From positions 4,154,001 through 4,218,000 of the forward strand of contig NZ_CP036298.1 in the NCBI RefSeq assembly GCF_007752135.1: 64,000 bases of DNA, read 5' to 3'. The first letter of the stretch is position 1. Each line of letters begins with the position of its first letter. Shown here in pieces: positions 37,501 through 46,331 of this stretch. Position numbers and translations under genes: made by a program. The notes below the pieces were generated by a model. The model searched no databases and was not told the origin of the DNA. It saw only the letters and a list, made by a program, of their open reading frames with translations. The stretch comes from Aureliella helgolandensis (GTDB lineage: Bacteria > Planctomycetota > Planctomycetia > Pirellulales > Pirellulaceae).

Positions 37501-39713
37501 TTCAAACTAGCACCCTGAGCAATCCAGTCGCGAAAGGTGGAATAGTAAACGCTGTCTTCGGTATACAGGACGCCACCCTCGTGGGGAACCTTGCCAAGCG
37601 GCTTGAGCAACATCAGACTCGCATCGGGTTCAGCGGTGTTCAAGCGACGGGAAACTAGATCGTCGCTCAGGGCTCGAAGATCCTCGAGTGGGTCATAGCC
37701 ACGCAACGATAACTTGAAACCATTCTTCCCCTTTTGGCCTCCATGGCAGGTGCCTGAATTGCACCCCAATCTCGAAATGAGTGGATTTACATCTCGGATG
37801 AAATCGGTGGCTGCAAGTTCAGTCACGGCGGTCGCGTCAAACGGAACTTGAATTGATTGCGAGCCCCATTGGATCGTCAGTGGCAACGGTTCAGAAGGGC
37901 ACGGCATTTTCGCGGTCGGTTCGAGTCGGACGACTCCCAGTGGAGATAGCGTCACTGCTGCGTGAGGACTCGTCAGCGTCGCTAAGCGTGTGACGTCGCA
38001 GCGTTGCCCAGACTCATAGATTGCCGTGACCACTAACTGCACGGAGTCACGAACACTTGCCAATTCAATTTGAGTGGGAGACACCAGTAGTTCCACGATC
38101 GCGTCGTCTGGTAAGCCAGCTCTCTCTTCAGTCTCCTTGGGCAGTGAGCTTGGTTCGGGAGGCAATCCGGTTGTGGCCGCCAAGTGCGAGGAGCTGCTTA
38201 CGGAATCTGCGTGTTCGGCATTCAAGGGGAATGGACATGTGTCCCAAAGTCGCTCCCCACTGGGCACCGCCAGGACGTGCAATTGTCCGCCGTTTCCTCC
38301 TAGGACGATGCGATCTCCCGACGGAGAAAAGGCAATGCGATACAGACTTTCCCCGGCGAGCTCCAATTCAAACACCGGCGTTGAAATTTGATTGGTATAT
38401 TCATCGATCAGTTTCTTCTGCTCTGGCGTGCGCTGGGTAACGCGTTGCGACATCGCCTCTTTGACATCCTCGGGCAATTCACCATCGAAATCGTAGGGGT
38501 AGACATGTAGCCAGCTGGTACCATCCAGCGTACTGACGGCTGCCAGGTACTTGCCGTTGGGAGAGATCTCAGCACTAAAAATACGCCCTTGCATCGCCGG
38601 GTATTGGCGAATCAGGTTGGCATCGTCGCCAATGCGTCGTTCTGTTTCTCGGAAAACTCGGTAGACCTTCGGGATGCCGTCGGCGCCACCCACGAACACT
38701 TCGGTACGCTCTGGGTGCATGGACAAAGAGTAGATTCCCCCGCGCAGCGCGCCGGGCGTAATGGAGGTAATATTGTCGACAAACCTCTCCGTCTCCACTT
38801 CGGTCAGCTTGACGGTCATGTCGCGTCCGGCGGAAAGCAAGTGCTTGCCGTCGGGGGTGAACTCGCAAGCGGAGATCCAGTCATCGTGAGCCCCCTGATG
38901 GAGACGTTGCATGCCGGTTTGAGCGTCAATTGCACGCACCGTATTGTCGGTGCATCCAAATGCAATCAAAGAACCGTCTGGCGAGAAAGCTCCTCCATAC
39001 ACCGTGTCGTATCCGACTTGGTGGCTGAGTAGAAGTTCGCCAGACGCCACCTCCCACAGCTGCACCTCCCCAAGTTCCCCTGGAATTCCACCGGTCACGG
39101 CCAATTTGGTGGAGTCTGGAGAAAAATCAAGAGACTCGATACGTTCGCTCAATCCGATAAGACGTTGCTGAATCGCCAAGGTATCGGCATTCAGTAGCAA
39201 CACTTCCTGAAAACCGCTCACGGCGATCCACTGCCCATCCTTGGAATAGGCGAGCGCGGAGATGAGCGGAGCTCGGGTATACTCCGGAGGGGAATCTGCG
39301 GTGTACTTCGGACCTTGGTCAGGCTGGTCGCTGACCGCTCCCTCGGCGATCCACTGCGCGATAAGCTCAATGTCTGCGGCATTGAGAGGGGCCTGATCCT
39401 TCGGCATGTCCGCTTCCCCGTCGACCGGGGTGATCTGTCGAAGCAAATGGCTTTGATCCGGCGCTCCAGGCACGATTGCTTGTTCACCGCTTTCGCCGAC
39501 CCCGAGCAGATGCTCGAACTGCGTCATTTCGAATCCGCCGAGTGATTTCGCCGGTTGGTGGCAGCCTTGGCAGTGGTTGCGGAAAATCGGCTCGATTTGT
39601 CGCTGATAACTGATCTTCGCACCAGATTCCGCAGCTTGCGAAACGCGCCCGATGGAAAAACCAACAACGCAGAAGGTGGCCATAAGCAACTTGAGCCAAA
39701 GATGAACCGTCAT
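34572..39713 (-). CDS. Giant secreted cytochrome/WD40/DUF1549/DUF1553 protein
   Basis: A protein of about 1713 residues from the ATG at 39713; a longer frame to 39830 adds residues that look non-coding. It has a signal peptide (about 1-25), a first planctomycete cytochrome domain with CQGCH (about residue 46), and a WD40 propeller (about 130-420). A beta-rich part follows, then a second cysteine motif CNSGTCHGG. The DUF1549 domain (PSCyt2) has FLRRVYLDLVGLPPTGE and CNKCHDHPFE. DUF1553 (PSD1) has FVNRLWGYMTGTGLI. A charged coiled coil and a beta-sandwich-like C-terminal part end the protein. It is thought to carry haem in the periplasm. Substrate unknown; the DUF1501 gene is its downstream partner. 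Confidence 0.9.
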   Translation of the reverse strand: MTVHLWLKLLMATFCVVGFSIGRVSQAAESGAKISYQRQIEPIFRNHCQGCHQPAKSLGGFEMTQFEHLLGVGESGEQAIVPGAPDQSHLLRQITPVDGEADMPKDQAPLNAADIELIAQWIAEGAVSDQPDQGPKYTADSPPEYTRAPLISALAYSKDGQWIAVSGFQEVLLLNADTLAIQQRLIGLSERIESLDFSPDSTKLAVTGGIPGELGEVQLWEVASGELLLSHQVGYDTVYGGAFSPDGSLIAFGCTDNTVRAIDAQTGMQRLHQGAHDDWISACEFTPDGKHLLSAGRDMTVKLTEVETERFVDNITSITPGALRGGIYSLSMHPERTEVFVGGADGIPKVYRVFRETERRIGDDANLIRQYPAMQGRIFSAEISPNGKYLAAVSTLDGTSWLHVYPYDFDGELPEDVKEAMSQRVTQRTPEQKKLIDEYTNQISTPVFELELAGESLYRIAFSPSGDRIVLGGNGGQLHVLAVPSGERLWDTCPFPLNAEHADSVSSSSHLAATTGLPPEPSSLPKETEERAGLPDDAIVELLVSPTQIELASVRDSVQLVVTAIYESGQRCDVTRLATLTSPHAAVTLSPLGVVRLEPTAKMPCPSEPLPLTIQWGSQSIQVPFDATAVTELAATDFIRDVNPLISRLGCNSGTCHGGQKGKNGFKLSLRGYDPLEDLRALSDDLVSRRLNTAEPDASLMLLKPLGKVPHEGGVLYTEDSVYYSTFRDWIAQGASLNRDSAKVAKIELYPNNPVIEREGSWQQFRVVAHYPDGTTRDVTQEAFIESGNSEVCKSFQGGRVQGIRRGEAPILARYEGTYAAATVTVMGDRSGFEWQPQAGYNRIDELVATKWERMKLLPSEVCEDHVFLRRVYLDLVGLPPTGETLKAFLSDPRPSRTKRRDLIDSLIGSPDYVDHWTNKWADLLQVNSKFIGSDGAKAFRDWIRHSIDTNQPYDEFAREILTASGSNKENPPASYYKILRDPDMIMENTTHLFLAVRFNCNKCHDHPFERWTQDQYYEMAAFFAQTALKEDPASEGKKLGGSAIDGAKPLYEEVVEDPQGQMLHIRTGKEVAPAFPYDCEFECDQDASRRDRLAAWITSPDNRYFAASFVNRLWGYMTGTGLITPLDDIRAGNPPTNPELLEHLTREFVDSDFDVEHIIRLICNSRTYQLSIATHAWNAGDSINYSHAKARRLPAEVLYDTVYRVTGAVSSIPGVEPGTRAASLPDVAVQLEDGFLNNLGRPVRESACECERSDDLQLGPIMALVSGPTIGKAISDPLCALPKMAATELTEDEMVREIYLRILCREASDEEVATVLKAAEDIATDHQQMTEHLSEKEHWWEGERARLEAERLEALAVTEKAIVDRTAAIAEQRAQLERERLERIASVEEALADYGTKATQRVETYLENNSVHPNWYPLSASSLAASNGATLVPQADRSIVASGKTDKGTYTLTFKTPLRSIRGFRLEALPVEGIPGGGPGLPPNGNFVVTEIELSAKSLSDPAVESKVQLASGKADFSQNGFSPEAAFDGQKEDQGGWAVSPNGGVGHWAVFQTQSPIDYEGGVELTFVIHQYHNAAHHRLAHFRLSVTTDDGEIPLGLPEEFAAGQALDASLRTAENLPALFSYLEKSDAEGAKLRKNLADAQRVVPEDSQLVALRGKAEKLRVETAEDPKLVQLRADVETSREQLTHRRLTLAQDLSWALINSPAFLFNH

Positions 39714-39920
39714 GCGGATACCACAATCGAAGGGGAGGATGGAGTGTTGTTCTGTAGGACGGATTGCGAGGCAGGACACGGACGGGCACCAACGCAAGAA
39801 CCAGCAGGGTAGGGCGGCCTTCAGCAGCAATGGCCTAGCGTAAGGCGGGGCGATACCATTTAGAGTAGCAGACGACGATGGGCAATTGCAAGTAACTCTT
39901 CAACTTTGGAGTCGATGTGC

Positions 39921-40535
39921 TCAGTGTTGCTTGACCCCGTTGAGCATGAACCCCACTCCTTGCTGAAAACCGCTGGAGAAGAAGAAACCATCCGCATGGG
40001 GGCCCTTGCGCTGGATGAAAGCCTCGTAACGGAATTCGGGCCCGTTTAACCAGTGCGCTTGCAGTTCAACTGGAAAATCGAATACGTAGTAGGACTTGCG
40101 GCCACGCGTGGGAACGAATGCGTAATGGGCATTCGTCTGTTCGGCGTTGTTCCACTCGTCCAGACTGGTCCGACGTGGGCAGCGGAAGATGGCTGGAGGC
40201 CGCCGAAACGCCTCGGGGACCGCCGCCAGAGTACGCCCTACAGGGAGCTTTTCGAACCGGTTCCTCTGCTCGAGGAAGGGGAGGATCTCTACGGTCCAAC
40301 CACTTACCTGATCAGCTACCGGCTCCGCGGGTAGTTTTTTGTGAGTTTCGGCGAAATTGGCGATTGCCATGTTCAACTGGTGCAGGTTGTTCTTGCAAAC
40401 CGCTTCGCGCGCCCGCTCACGCACCACTTGCACAGCAGGCAAAAGCATCCCCAACATCAAACCGATAATAGCCAGCACCACCATCAATTCAACTAAGCTC
40501 ACACCTCGGCGAATTGCATTGGGCGGATTCTGCAT
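39921..40535 (-). CDS. Type II secretion/pilin-like pseudopilin (DUF1559 type)
   Basis: This 204-residue protein has a classic prepilin N-terminus: a short basic leader RRG, then VSLVELMVVLAIIGLMLGM. Cleavage would occur after G11, with glutamate at position +5 of the mature protein. The following AREAVCKNNLHQLNMAIANF matches the DUF1559 pseudopilin family, greatly expanded in planctomycetes. The mature protein is anchored in the inner membrane and could form a pseudopilus or act as a scaffold. It is a single gene, not part of a visible secretion operon. Confidence 0.85.
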   Translation of the reverse strand: MQNPPNAIRRGVSLVELMVVLAIIGLMLGMLLPAVQVVRERAREAVCKNNLHQLNMAIANFAETHKKLPAEPVADQVSGWTVEILPFLEQRNRFEKLPVGRTLAAVPEAFRRPPAIFRCPRRTSLDEWNNAEQTNAHYAFVPTRGRKSYYVFDFPVELQAHWLNGPEFRYEAFIQRKGPHADGFFFSSGFQQGVGFMLNGVKQH

Positions 40536-40734
40536 GCGGATCGGCTTTCAAGGGTTCGATTTCTACTGAAGACTGCCTGTGGCAGCAAGCGGCAGCGTCG
40601 ATCTCGGAGTCAGTCATCGTCCGACTTGCAAACGGCACACCTGCGGCGACAGATGTAGAATACCATGAAAACTCGGGAAGCAGCGGTGAAAGCCCCCGCG
40701 CTTCGCAGCTGGAAATCACGCAATCCACAGCAGA

Positions 40735-41571
40735 ATGGAATTACACGCAATGGACTGGTATGAATGGCAACATTGGTTCGCGGCAATGGAATGGTCGCGA
40801 TTGATCCCAGAGCTGGTCGGCAAAGCACTCGGATTTAGTCTGGGGTTCATCGTAAGTTGGTACTTTCTGTTTCGCAAACGCATTCGCGAATTGCAACGCT
40901 TTCAACAGGGAGATACCGATGACGTCCTGTTCCAAGCTCACTACCTGCTTCCGGTTGCTCCGTCCCAAGTGCAATTGGTTTTCAGGAACGTGACGACCAA
41001 ACTGACCGTCAATCAACTTTACGACAACCCGGCCGCGCGCGAGTTGCTGAGGGGGCTGACCGAGCAAACCACATTGAACGATCCCCTGCTGCCAACGCGT
41101 GGTACCTTGGGCTTCGAATTGCTAAACGATGCTGCTGGATACGCAGCCGGCGCGTTGGCAACGTCTCCCCATCCGAAAGAGATCTGGCTGTTCTGCATGA
41201 CCTGCGAAGATCGCTTGGCGGTTCGCCGCCGTTGTATTCGCTGTTTTCTGATCCGCCAGCCCGACTTGGAGCAGTTCGAGGATTGGCAGTGGGTGCGGAA
41301 GCAGGTGCGAGTCGAGAAGCCCTGGCATTGGTTCCGCTTGGTGGCCCTGCATCGCATGGCCAGAGTGTGGCAGGAGGAGCGCAGCCGCTTTGCCCGCATC
41401 GAGTCGGACCAAGCCTTGCCCCTGGTGGATGATCATTTTGAACATCGACGTATTGTATTGCTCTCCGTGGGCCTGCCGACCAGCGAATTGCCAGTAGCAC
41501 TCCCATTTGCCGTAGATTGGAGTCAGCATGCAGCCGTGCTCCAAGATTGGAAGGTCAAACTTGAGTCCTAG
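40735..41571 (+). CDS. Membrane-anchored hypothetical protein with paired CxxC motifs
   Basis: This 278-residue protein has one transmembrane helix (about 31-47), followed by a basic juxtamembrane stretch FRKRIRELQRF, so the body is probably cytoplasmic. It carries a CxxC-x9-CxxC pattern (C154, C157, C167, C170) that looks like a zinc ribbon or redox site. The rest is rich in Trp and Arg. I do not recognise the family. It starts at ATG 40735; an in-frame ATG five codons later is equally possible. No signal peptide or operon partner is visible. Confidence 0.65.
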   Translation: MELHAMDWYEWQHWFAAMEWSRLIPELVGKALGFSLGFIVSWYFLFRKRIRELQRFQQGDTDDVLFQAHYLLPVAPSQVQLVFRNVTTKLTVNQLYDNPAARELLRGLTEQTTLNDPLLPTRGTLGFELLNDAAGYAAGALATSPHPKEIWLFCMTCEDRLAVRRRCIRCFLIRQPDLEQFEDWQWVRKQVRVEKPWHWFRLVALHRMARVWQEERSRFARIESDQALPLVDDHFEHRRIVLLSVGLPTSELPVALPFAVDWSQHAAVLQDWKVKLES

Positions 41572-42162
41572 GGCCTGTTCTTCCATCCTCGCTGAGGGAT
41601 TCACCATTGCCAGACTTGCGGCGTGCTAAGGGAGGGGAATTCCACGCTTTCCGCCTGGAACGGAGGTATCGTCAGGCTGTACCATGCTGCAGAAGACGCC
41701 CTGGCGGGTACTGAGGCGTGACTGTTGTGGGGGATTTGCAGAGGATTCATGCATCAAACGGAGTTTAATCTGGAAATTGGCGCACTTGCTGCCTGTCCCG
41801 CGAGCGCCTCGGTTGGGAGTAAGTACAGTGAACATTAAGATAAGACCATGTTGTTAGGCTCCCTTAATCTGTGTTGTTGGCTACCCTCAGCAAGAAGTGG
41901 GGGAGAGTAATGAGTGTTTGGTGCCTGTCCGAGGCTCTCAACCCCCAAAAAAGGTCTCAGTTCTAGGTAATGTGCGGCTACCAACAACCTCGCAAATTTA
42001 GCACGGTAGATCATTGGTAGGGTTTGGGGGCGGCAAGATGTTCGAGGCAGACGCTCGCATTGGTTTGGCAAGGTCTGAGTGGTATCGGCTTTAATTGCTC
42101 GATGGCATGGCCATAGCAGTGATGGTGCATCTCGGCGGCTCGTGGTAAGGAAGACTTAGGCA
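41572..42162. other. Intergenic region upstream of a sigma factor gene
   Basis: No gene can be supported. Only short frames occur, the best a 29-codon plus-strand one at about 41749. The promoter of the sigma factor should lie in the right half, but I cannot place it. Confidence 0.5.
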
Positions 42163-42717
42163 ATGAACGAAGTGACTCAGTGGTTGCGTGAAGCGCACGG
42201 AGGAAGCCTCGTTGCTGGAGAGCATCTGTTGCAGACCGTTTACACGGAACTGCGCACCTTGGCAAGTTTTCATTTCAACAAGGAGCGAACGGACCACAGT
42301 CTGCAGCCCACGGCATTGGTGAATGAAGCCTACCTGCGGTTGGTCACGGATGGAAAGCTGCAGAAGTTCGAAAATCGGGGGCATTTCTTTTCGGCTGCAG
42401 CTGAGGCCATGCGACGAATCTTGGTAGACTCCGCCCGCGCTCGACAATGCCTTAAGCGGGGTGGCGAACTGCGTAGGATTGACTTGGGGGATCTAATGGC
42501 CGATGACCAATGTACGGACGACCTTTTGCTCGATTTGGAAGCGGGATTGTGCCAACTTAAAGAAGTCGATGCCGATTCTGCCGAATTGATCAAGCTGCGG
42601 CTCTTCGCCGGCCTATCGGTGGCGGAGGCGGGCGACGTCATGGGGCTGTCCCGCACAGCCGCCTATCGAACTTGGGAATTCGCCAGATCTTGGTTCGGCG
42701 TCTATCTGCGGGAGTGA
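42163..42717 (+). CDS. ECF-type RNA polymerase sigma factor
   Basis: This 184-residue protein is an extracytoplasmic-function-like sigma-70 factor of the group common in Acidobacteria and Planctomycetes. Region 2 shows YTELRTLASFHF, LQPTALVNEAYLRL and FFSAAAEAMRRILVDSARAR. Region 4 has LIKLRLFAGLSVAEAGDVMGLSRTAAYRTWEFAR, a helix-turn-helix for the -35 element. AAGGAAG sits about ten bases before the ATG. The WD40 kinase gene follows on the same strand after 130 bases; the kinase may control this sigma factor's activity, as proposed for similar pairs. Confidence 0.9.
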   Translation: MNEVTQWLREAHGGSLVAGEHLLQTVYTELRTLASFHFNKERTDHSLQPTALVNEAYLRLVTDGKLQKFENRGHFFSAAAEAMRRILVDSARARQCLKRGGELRRIDLGDLMADDQCTDDLLLDLEAGLCQLKEVDADSAELIKLRLFAGLSVAEAGDVMGLSRTAAYRTWEFARSWFGVYLRE

Positions 42718-42847
42718 GCATACGGCTTGGGCTCCTGTAGAAAGGGAAGGGAGCAGTGGCTGGGACGCAACAGCGCTGTTTTACGCATAGGATTGTCAGC
42801 GGTACACTCCGAGTCCGCCTTAGCTGCGACCGGCTTGAGGAGCAAAC

Positions 42848-45800
42848 ATGAATCTAGAATCATCGCGTCCCCCGACGGTGAAAGAGCTGTTCCTGGCTCT
42901 CCTGGACGTAAAGGACCACGCCGAGCGCGCGCAGATCATGAAGGAAAGCGGTTGTGATGACACGACCAAGGCGGAGGTTCAAAAGCTCTTAACGGCGCAT
43001 GGCTCCGACGCTCCCAATTTGCTCGACGAAGCCGTTGCGCGCTTCGGGCCCTCTGATGAGCCAACCCTGGTGGAAAGCCGAGCGGAACTACTTCCGGGCG
43101 ACGTTGTCGGCAGCTTTAAGATCCTCAAGCCAATTGGCGAAGGTGGGATGGGAACAGTCTACGCAGCGGAGCAAACCGAGCCGGTGAGACGCTTGGTGGC
43201 CTTGAAGATTATTCGAGCGGCCATTGCGACCAACGATGTTATCGCCCGCTTTCAAGGGGAGCGGCAAGCGATCGCGTTGATGGACCACCCCCATATCGCC
43301 AAGGTTCTGGAAGTCGGCACGACGAATGCAAGACAGCCGTACTTGGCGATGGAACTCGTCGAAGGTCTATCGATCACGAAGTATGCGGACGCGCATCGCT
43401 TGACCACCGACGAGCGTCTGAGGTTGTTCGAAAAGGTCTGCATGGCAGTCCGCCACGCGCATCGGAAAGGCATTATTCATCGAGATCTGAAGCCCTCCAA
43501 CATCCTCGTGGCGCACGTTGACGATGCCCCCGTCCCAAAGATCATCGACTTTGGCTTGGCGAAAGCCGTCGATCAACCCCTCACGGACTCTACCATGTAC
43601 ACCGGTTTTTCCCGCATGCTGGGCACACCGATGTACATGAGCCCCGAACAAGCAGAGTTGGGGGGAGTTGATGTCGATACTCGCTGCGATATCTATTCGC
43701 TGGGAGTCATTCTGTATGAATTGTTGACGGGAGTGCCTCCGTTCGATCGAGAGCGTTTCAAGAACATCAGCTTTGACGAAATCCGACGAATTGTGCGCGA
43801 AGTCGAACCACGCCGACCGAGCAGCACGCTGAGCGGACCGGTTAGCTCCCACATTTGCAAAAATCGCTCGATGGAACACAGCAAGTTGCGGGCGACGCTC
43901 CGTGGAGAACTCGACTGGATCGTGCTGACGGCCATGGAAAAGGACCGTGAGCGCCGTTACGACTCGGCCGGAGAACTGGCGGACGACATCCGTCGATTCC
44001 TAAACAGTGAAACGATCGCCGCGTGTCCGCCCTCGACCTACTATCGAATGCGGAAGTACGCCTGGCGAAATCGCTGGCCGCTGGTTGTCGTTTGCACAAT
44101 CTTCGCCGCGTTGGTAGCCACCAGCTCAATTTCGATGTGGCAGGTGTGGAGTGTACGACGAGCCAATATTGCGATTGCCAGCAGAGAGCAGCGGGCCAAT
44201 GAATTGCTGGAAGCCATGCGCTTTAAAGAAGCGGTTTCCGCATACCGCCAGGGTGACTTAGCTACTCTATCCAATCGTACCGATCGGTGGTCTCAGGAGC
44301 AGGCAGCTAGAAGTGATGCCTCTCAGGCTAAAACAGCGAACTTCATGAGCCTGCTAAATTCAGCTACGGAAATATCTCCCATCAGCGGACTTCAACACAC
44401 GGCATTGATCCATGATGTGGCGATCTCGGCGGATCAGCACAACGCGGTCTGTGTGGATGAGCAAGGGGATGTCTACCTCTGGAATCTTGACGATTCCGCA
44501 GCGGACGGTTTTAAGCTGGGGTCGCACGAGGAACCGGCACACGCCGTCGCTGTTTCGCCGGATGGTCTGCGAGCCGTGACGGGGAGCCATACGGGCCAGC
44601 TAGCGTTTTGGGACCTTGAGAAGAGAACGTTGGTGCAAAAGATCCAACCGCTCGAGACCGGCGTGGAGACAATTCGCTATTCACCCGACGGTCTCTACGT
44701 GGCAGCAGGGGCGCGATACAGCGGAGTTTGGGTGGGCAATAGTGAGGGCCAAAAACGATTTGAGGTGGAGAATGATCATCGGCACGAAGCGCTCCTGTTC
44801 TCGCCCGATGCCTCAGAGCTGCTCGTCCCAACCCGCGAAGGAATTGACGTTTGGAATCTTGAATCTCGCAGCCGCACGCGGACGTTACGTTCCAGCCCCC
44901 TGTCTAACGTGAGGGCCATGTGCTTGGCGGGACGCAATCAACGGTGGCTAGTGGTCGGCGAGCGCTACTCAGAGACGTTAGTTTTGTTGGATCGCGAGAC
45001 GGGTAAGTTCTCGGGTGCGATACTCGCTGGTCGGCATCCCCGCTCGCTGGTTGCGTCTCCGGATGGCCTGTGGCTTGCCGCCAGCTATGCGAATGGTCGC
45101 ATCCAACTCATTCAGTTGTCTGATCGCAATGATGACACGGTGACCGGTGAAGTCCGTTACCAGTTCCAGGCGCACCGCGGTGCCGACGAGGCACGCTTGC
45201 CGCTGGTTTGGCTGGAATCACGCTTCGAATTTGTATCCGCAGGCGTCGACGGCAAGATTCAACGCTGGAATCGGGCTCGCATTCCCCCCACGCAGGAGCT
45301 CCAACCGCCTGCCCCACTATCGGGCCTGCTTCTCCAAAGCGATCGTCCCCAACCCTACTTCTACTATTTCAACCATCTGCGCTCGCGAATCGCTCAACTC
45401 AGCCAAGAGAATAGCGAACTCTACTTTCCCGAAGGACTGGTGACCAATACGGTACAAAATGGTCGGCTTGCGATACGCGATCCGGTCAACGTTTGCATCT
45501 TTGAGCTTGCGACTGGAAAGAGTCTGGCGTCCATTGAAACATCACGCAACTTGGATTGGTCGTTGGCTTTATCGCGCGACGGCAACGCGGTGATCGGCGG
45601 TGACAGGAGTGGCTTTATCGTATGGGCTACTCACGATTCCTGGAGCAACTTCGAGCTGGTCGGTTCTGTAGAACTCGTCCAGGAATTCCCCCCTCAACTG
45701 GCTGGCGGCCACCGTACCGCAATCGCGCACGATGCGGAAGCAGGTGCGTTGGTCGAAATCGATCTCGCGTCTGGCGAGCGCGAAACACTCCATCCTCTGC

Positions 45801-46162
45801 AGGCGGTGGACGCGACCTCAATCTGTTTGAGCCATGATGAGACACTGGTAGCGATTGCTGGCTACCAGGGGATCCGCGTGATCGATCGACACACCAAGCA
45901 GACTAAGCTGCACATAGAAACGGTGTTTGGGCCCAGGATTCTTCAGTTCTTCCCTGACGACAAAGTCTTGTTATCGGTCGACAACGATGGCAGTGTCCGA
46001 GCCTGGCATATCCCTACCGGCGAGTCCTTGGGAGCTTTGTATTCTCCCTCAACTCCACTTGGCATGCCCACTTCATTGCAGATTACTGCAGACGGCAGAC
46101 GGGCTGCCGTCTGCTACAACGGTCCCACGACACGCATCCCAGTCATCCTGGGCCGCCCTTAG
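42848..46162 (+). CDS. Transmembrane Ser/Thr protein kinase with WD40 C-terminal propeller
   Basis: This 1104-residue protein has a complete Hanks-type kinase domain (about 90-380). The glycine loop is IGEGGMGTVY (96-105), the ATP lysine K120, the catalytic loop HRDLKPSN (D213, N218), DFG at 234-236, and MSPEQA in the activation segment. A transmembrane helix (about 408-430) follows, then a long extracytoplasmic region with many WD40-like repeats such as SADQHNAVCVDEQGDVYLW. So the kinase is inside and the propellers outside, suggesting sensing of an outside signal. GAGGAG lies six bases before the ATG. The adjacent sigma factor gene is the likely partner. Confidence 0.92.
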   Translation: MNLESSRPPTVKELFLALLDVKDHAERAQIMKESGCDDTTKAEVQKLLTAHGSDAPNLLDEAVARFGPSDEPTLVESRAELLPGDVVGSFKILKPIGEGGMGTVYAAEQTEPVRRLVALKIIRAAIATNDVIARFQGERQAIALMDHPHIAKVLEVGTTNARQPYLAMELVEGLSITKYADAHRLTTDERLRLFEKVCMAVRHAHRKGIIHRDLKPSNILVAHVDDAPVPKIIDFGLAKAVDQPLTDSTMYTGFSRMLGTPMYMSPEQAELGGVDVDTRCDIYSLGVILYELLTGVPPFDRERFKNISFDEIRRIVREVEPRRPSSTLSGPVSSHICKNRSMEHSKLRATLRGELDWIVLTAMEKDRERRYDSAGELADDIRRFLNSETIAACPPSTYYRMRKYAWRNRWPLVVVCTIFAALVATSSISMWQVWSVRRANIAIASREQRANELLEAMRFKEAVSAYRQGDLATLSNRTDRWSQEQAARSDASQAKTANFMSLLNSATEISPISGLQHTALIHDVAISADQHNAVCVDEQGDVYLWNLDDSAADGFKLGSHEEPAHAVAVSPDGLRAVTGSHTGQLAFWDLEKRTLVQKIQPLETGVETIRYSPDGLYVAAGARYSGVWVGNSEGQKRFEVENDHRHEALLFSPDASELLVPTREGIDVWNLESRSRTRTLRSSPLSNVRAMCLAGRNQRWLVVGERYSETLVLLDRETGKFSGAILAGRHPRSLVASPDGLWLAASYANGRIQLIQLSDRNDDTVTGEVRYQFQAHRGADEARLPLVWLESRFEFVSAGVDGKIQRWNRARIPPTQELQPPAPLSGLLLQSDRPQPYFYYFNHLRSRIAQLSQENSELYFPEGLVTNTVQNGRLAIRDPVNVCIFELATGKSLASIETSRNLDWSLALSRDGNAVIGGDRSGFIVWATHDSWSNFELVGSVELVQEFPPQLAGGHRTAIAHDAEAGALVEIDLASGERETLHPLQAVDATSICLSHDETLVAIAGYQGIRVIDRHTKQTKLHIETVFGPRILQFFPDDKVLLSVDNDGSVRAWHIPTGESLGALYSPSTPLGMPTSLQITADGRRAAVCYNGPTTRIPVILGRP

Positions 46163-46190
46163 TGCGTTGGCACAGCTTGCGTGGGAGAAT

Positions 46191-46213
46191 GTTGGGGAAG
46201 CTATTCCCCCAAC
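46191..46213. terminator. Hairpin between convergent genes, possible terminator
   Basis: GTTGGGG and CCCCAAC form a 7-bp stem around a 9-base loop, 29 bases after the kinase stop and about 120 bases before the convergent GH130 stop. No clear U tract follows, so the call is tentative. Confidence 0.35.
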
Positions 46214-46331
46214 TCAACGCCCGAGCTGACTTGCGGTGTGACGCATACTTCGCGCCGGCCGGATCCCCAGTCAATCGCTCTACCGCCATCCCTTGTTGAG
46301 ATCACGTGCAGAGCTACCAAGCATGACTTTT

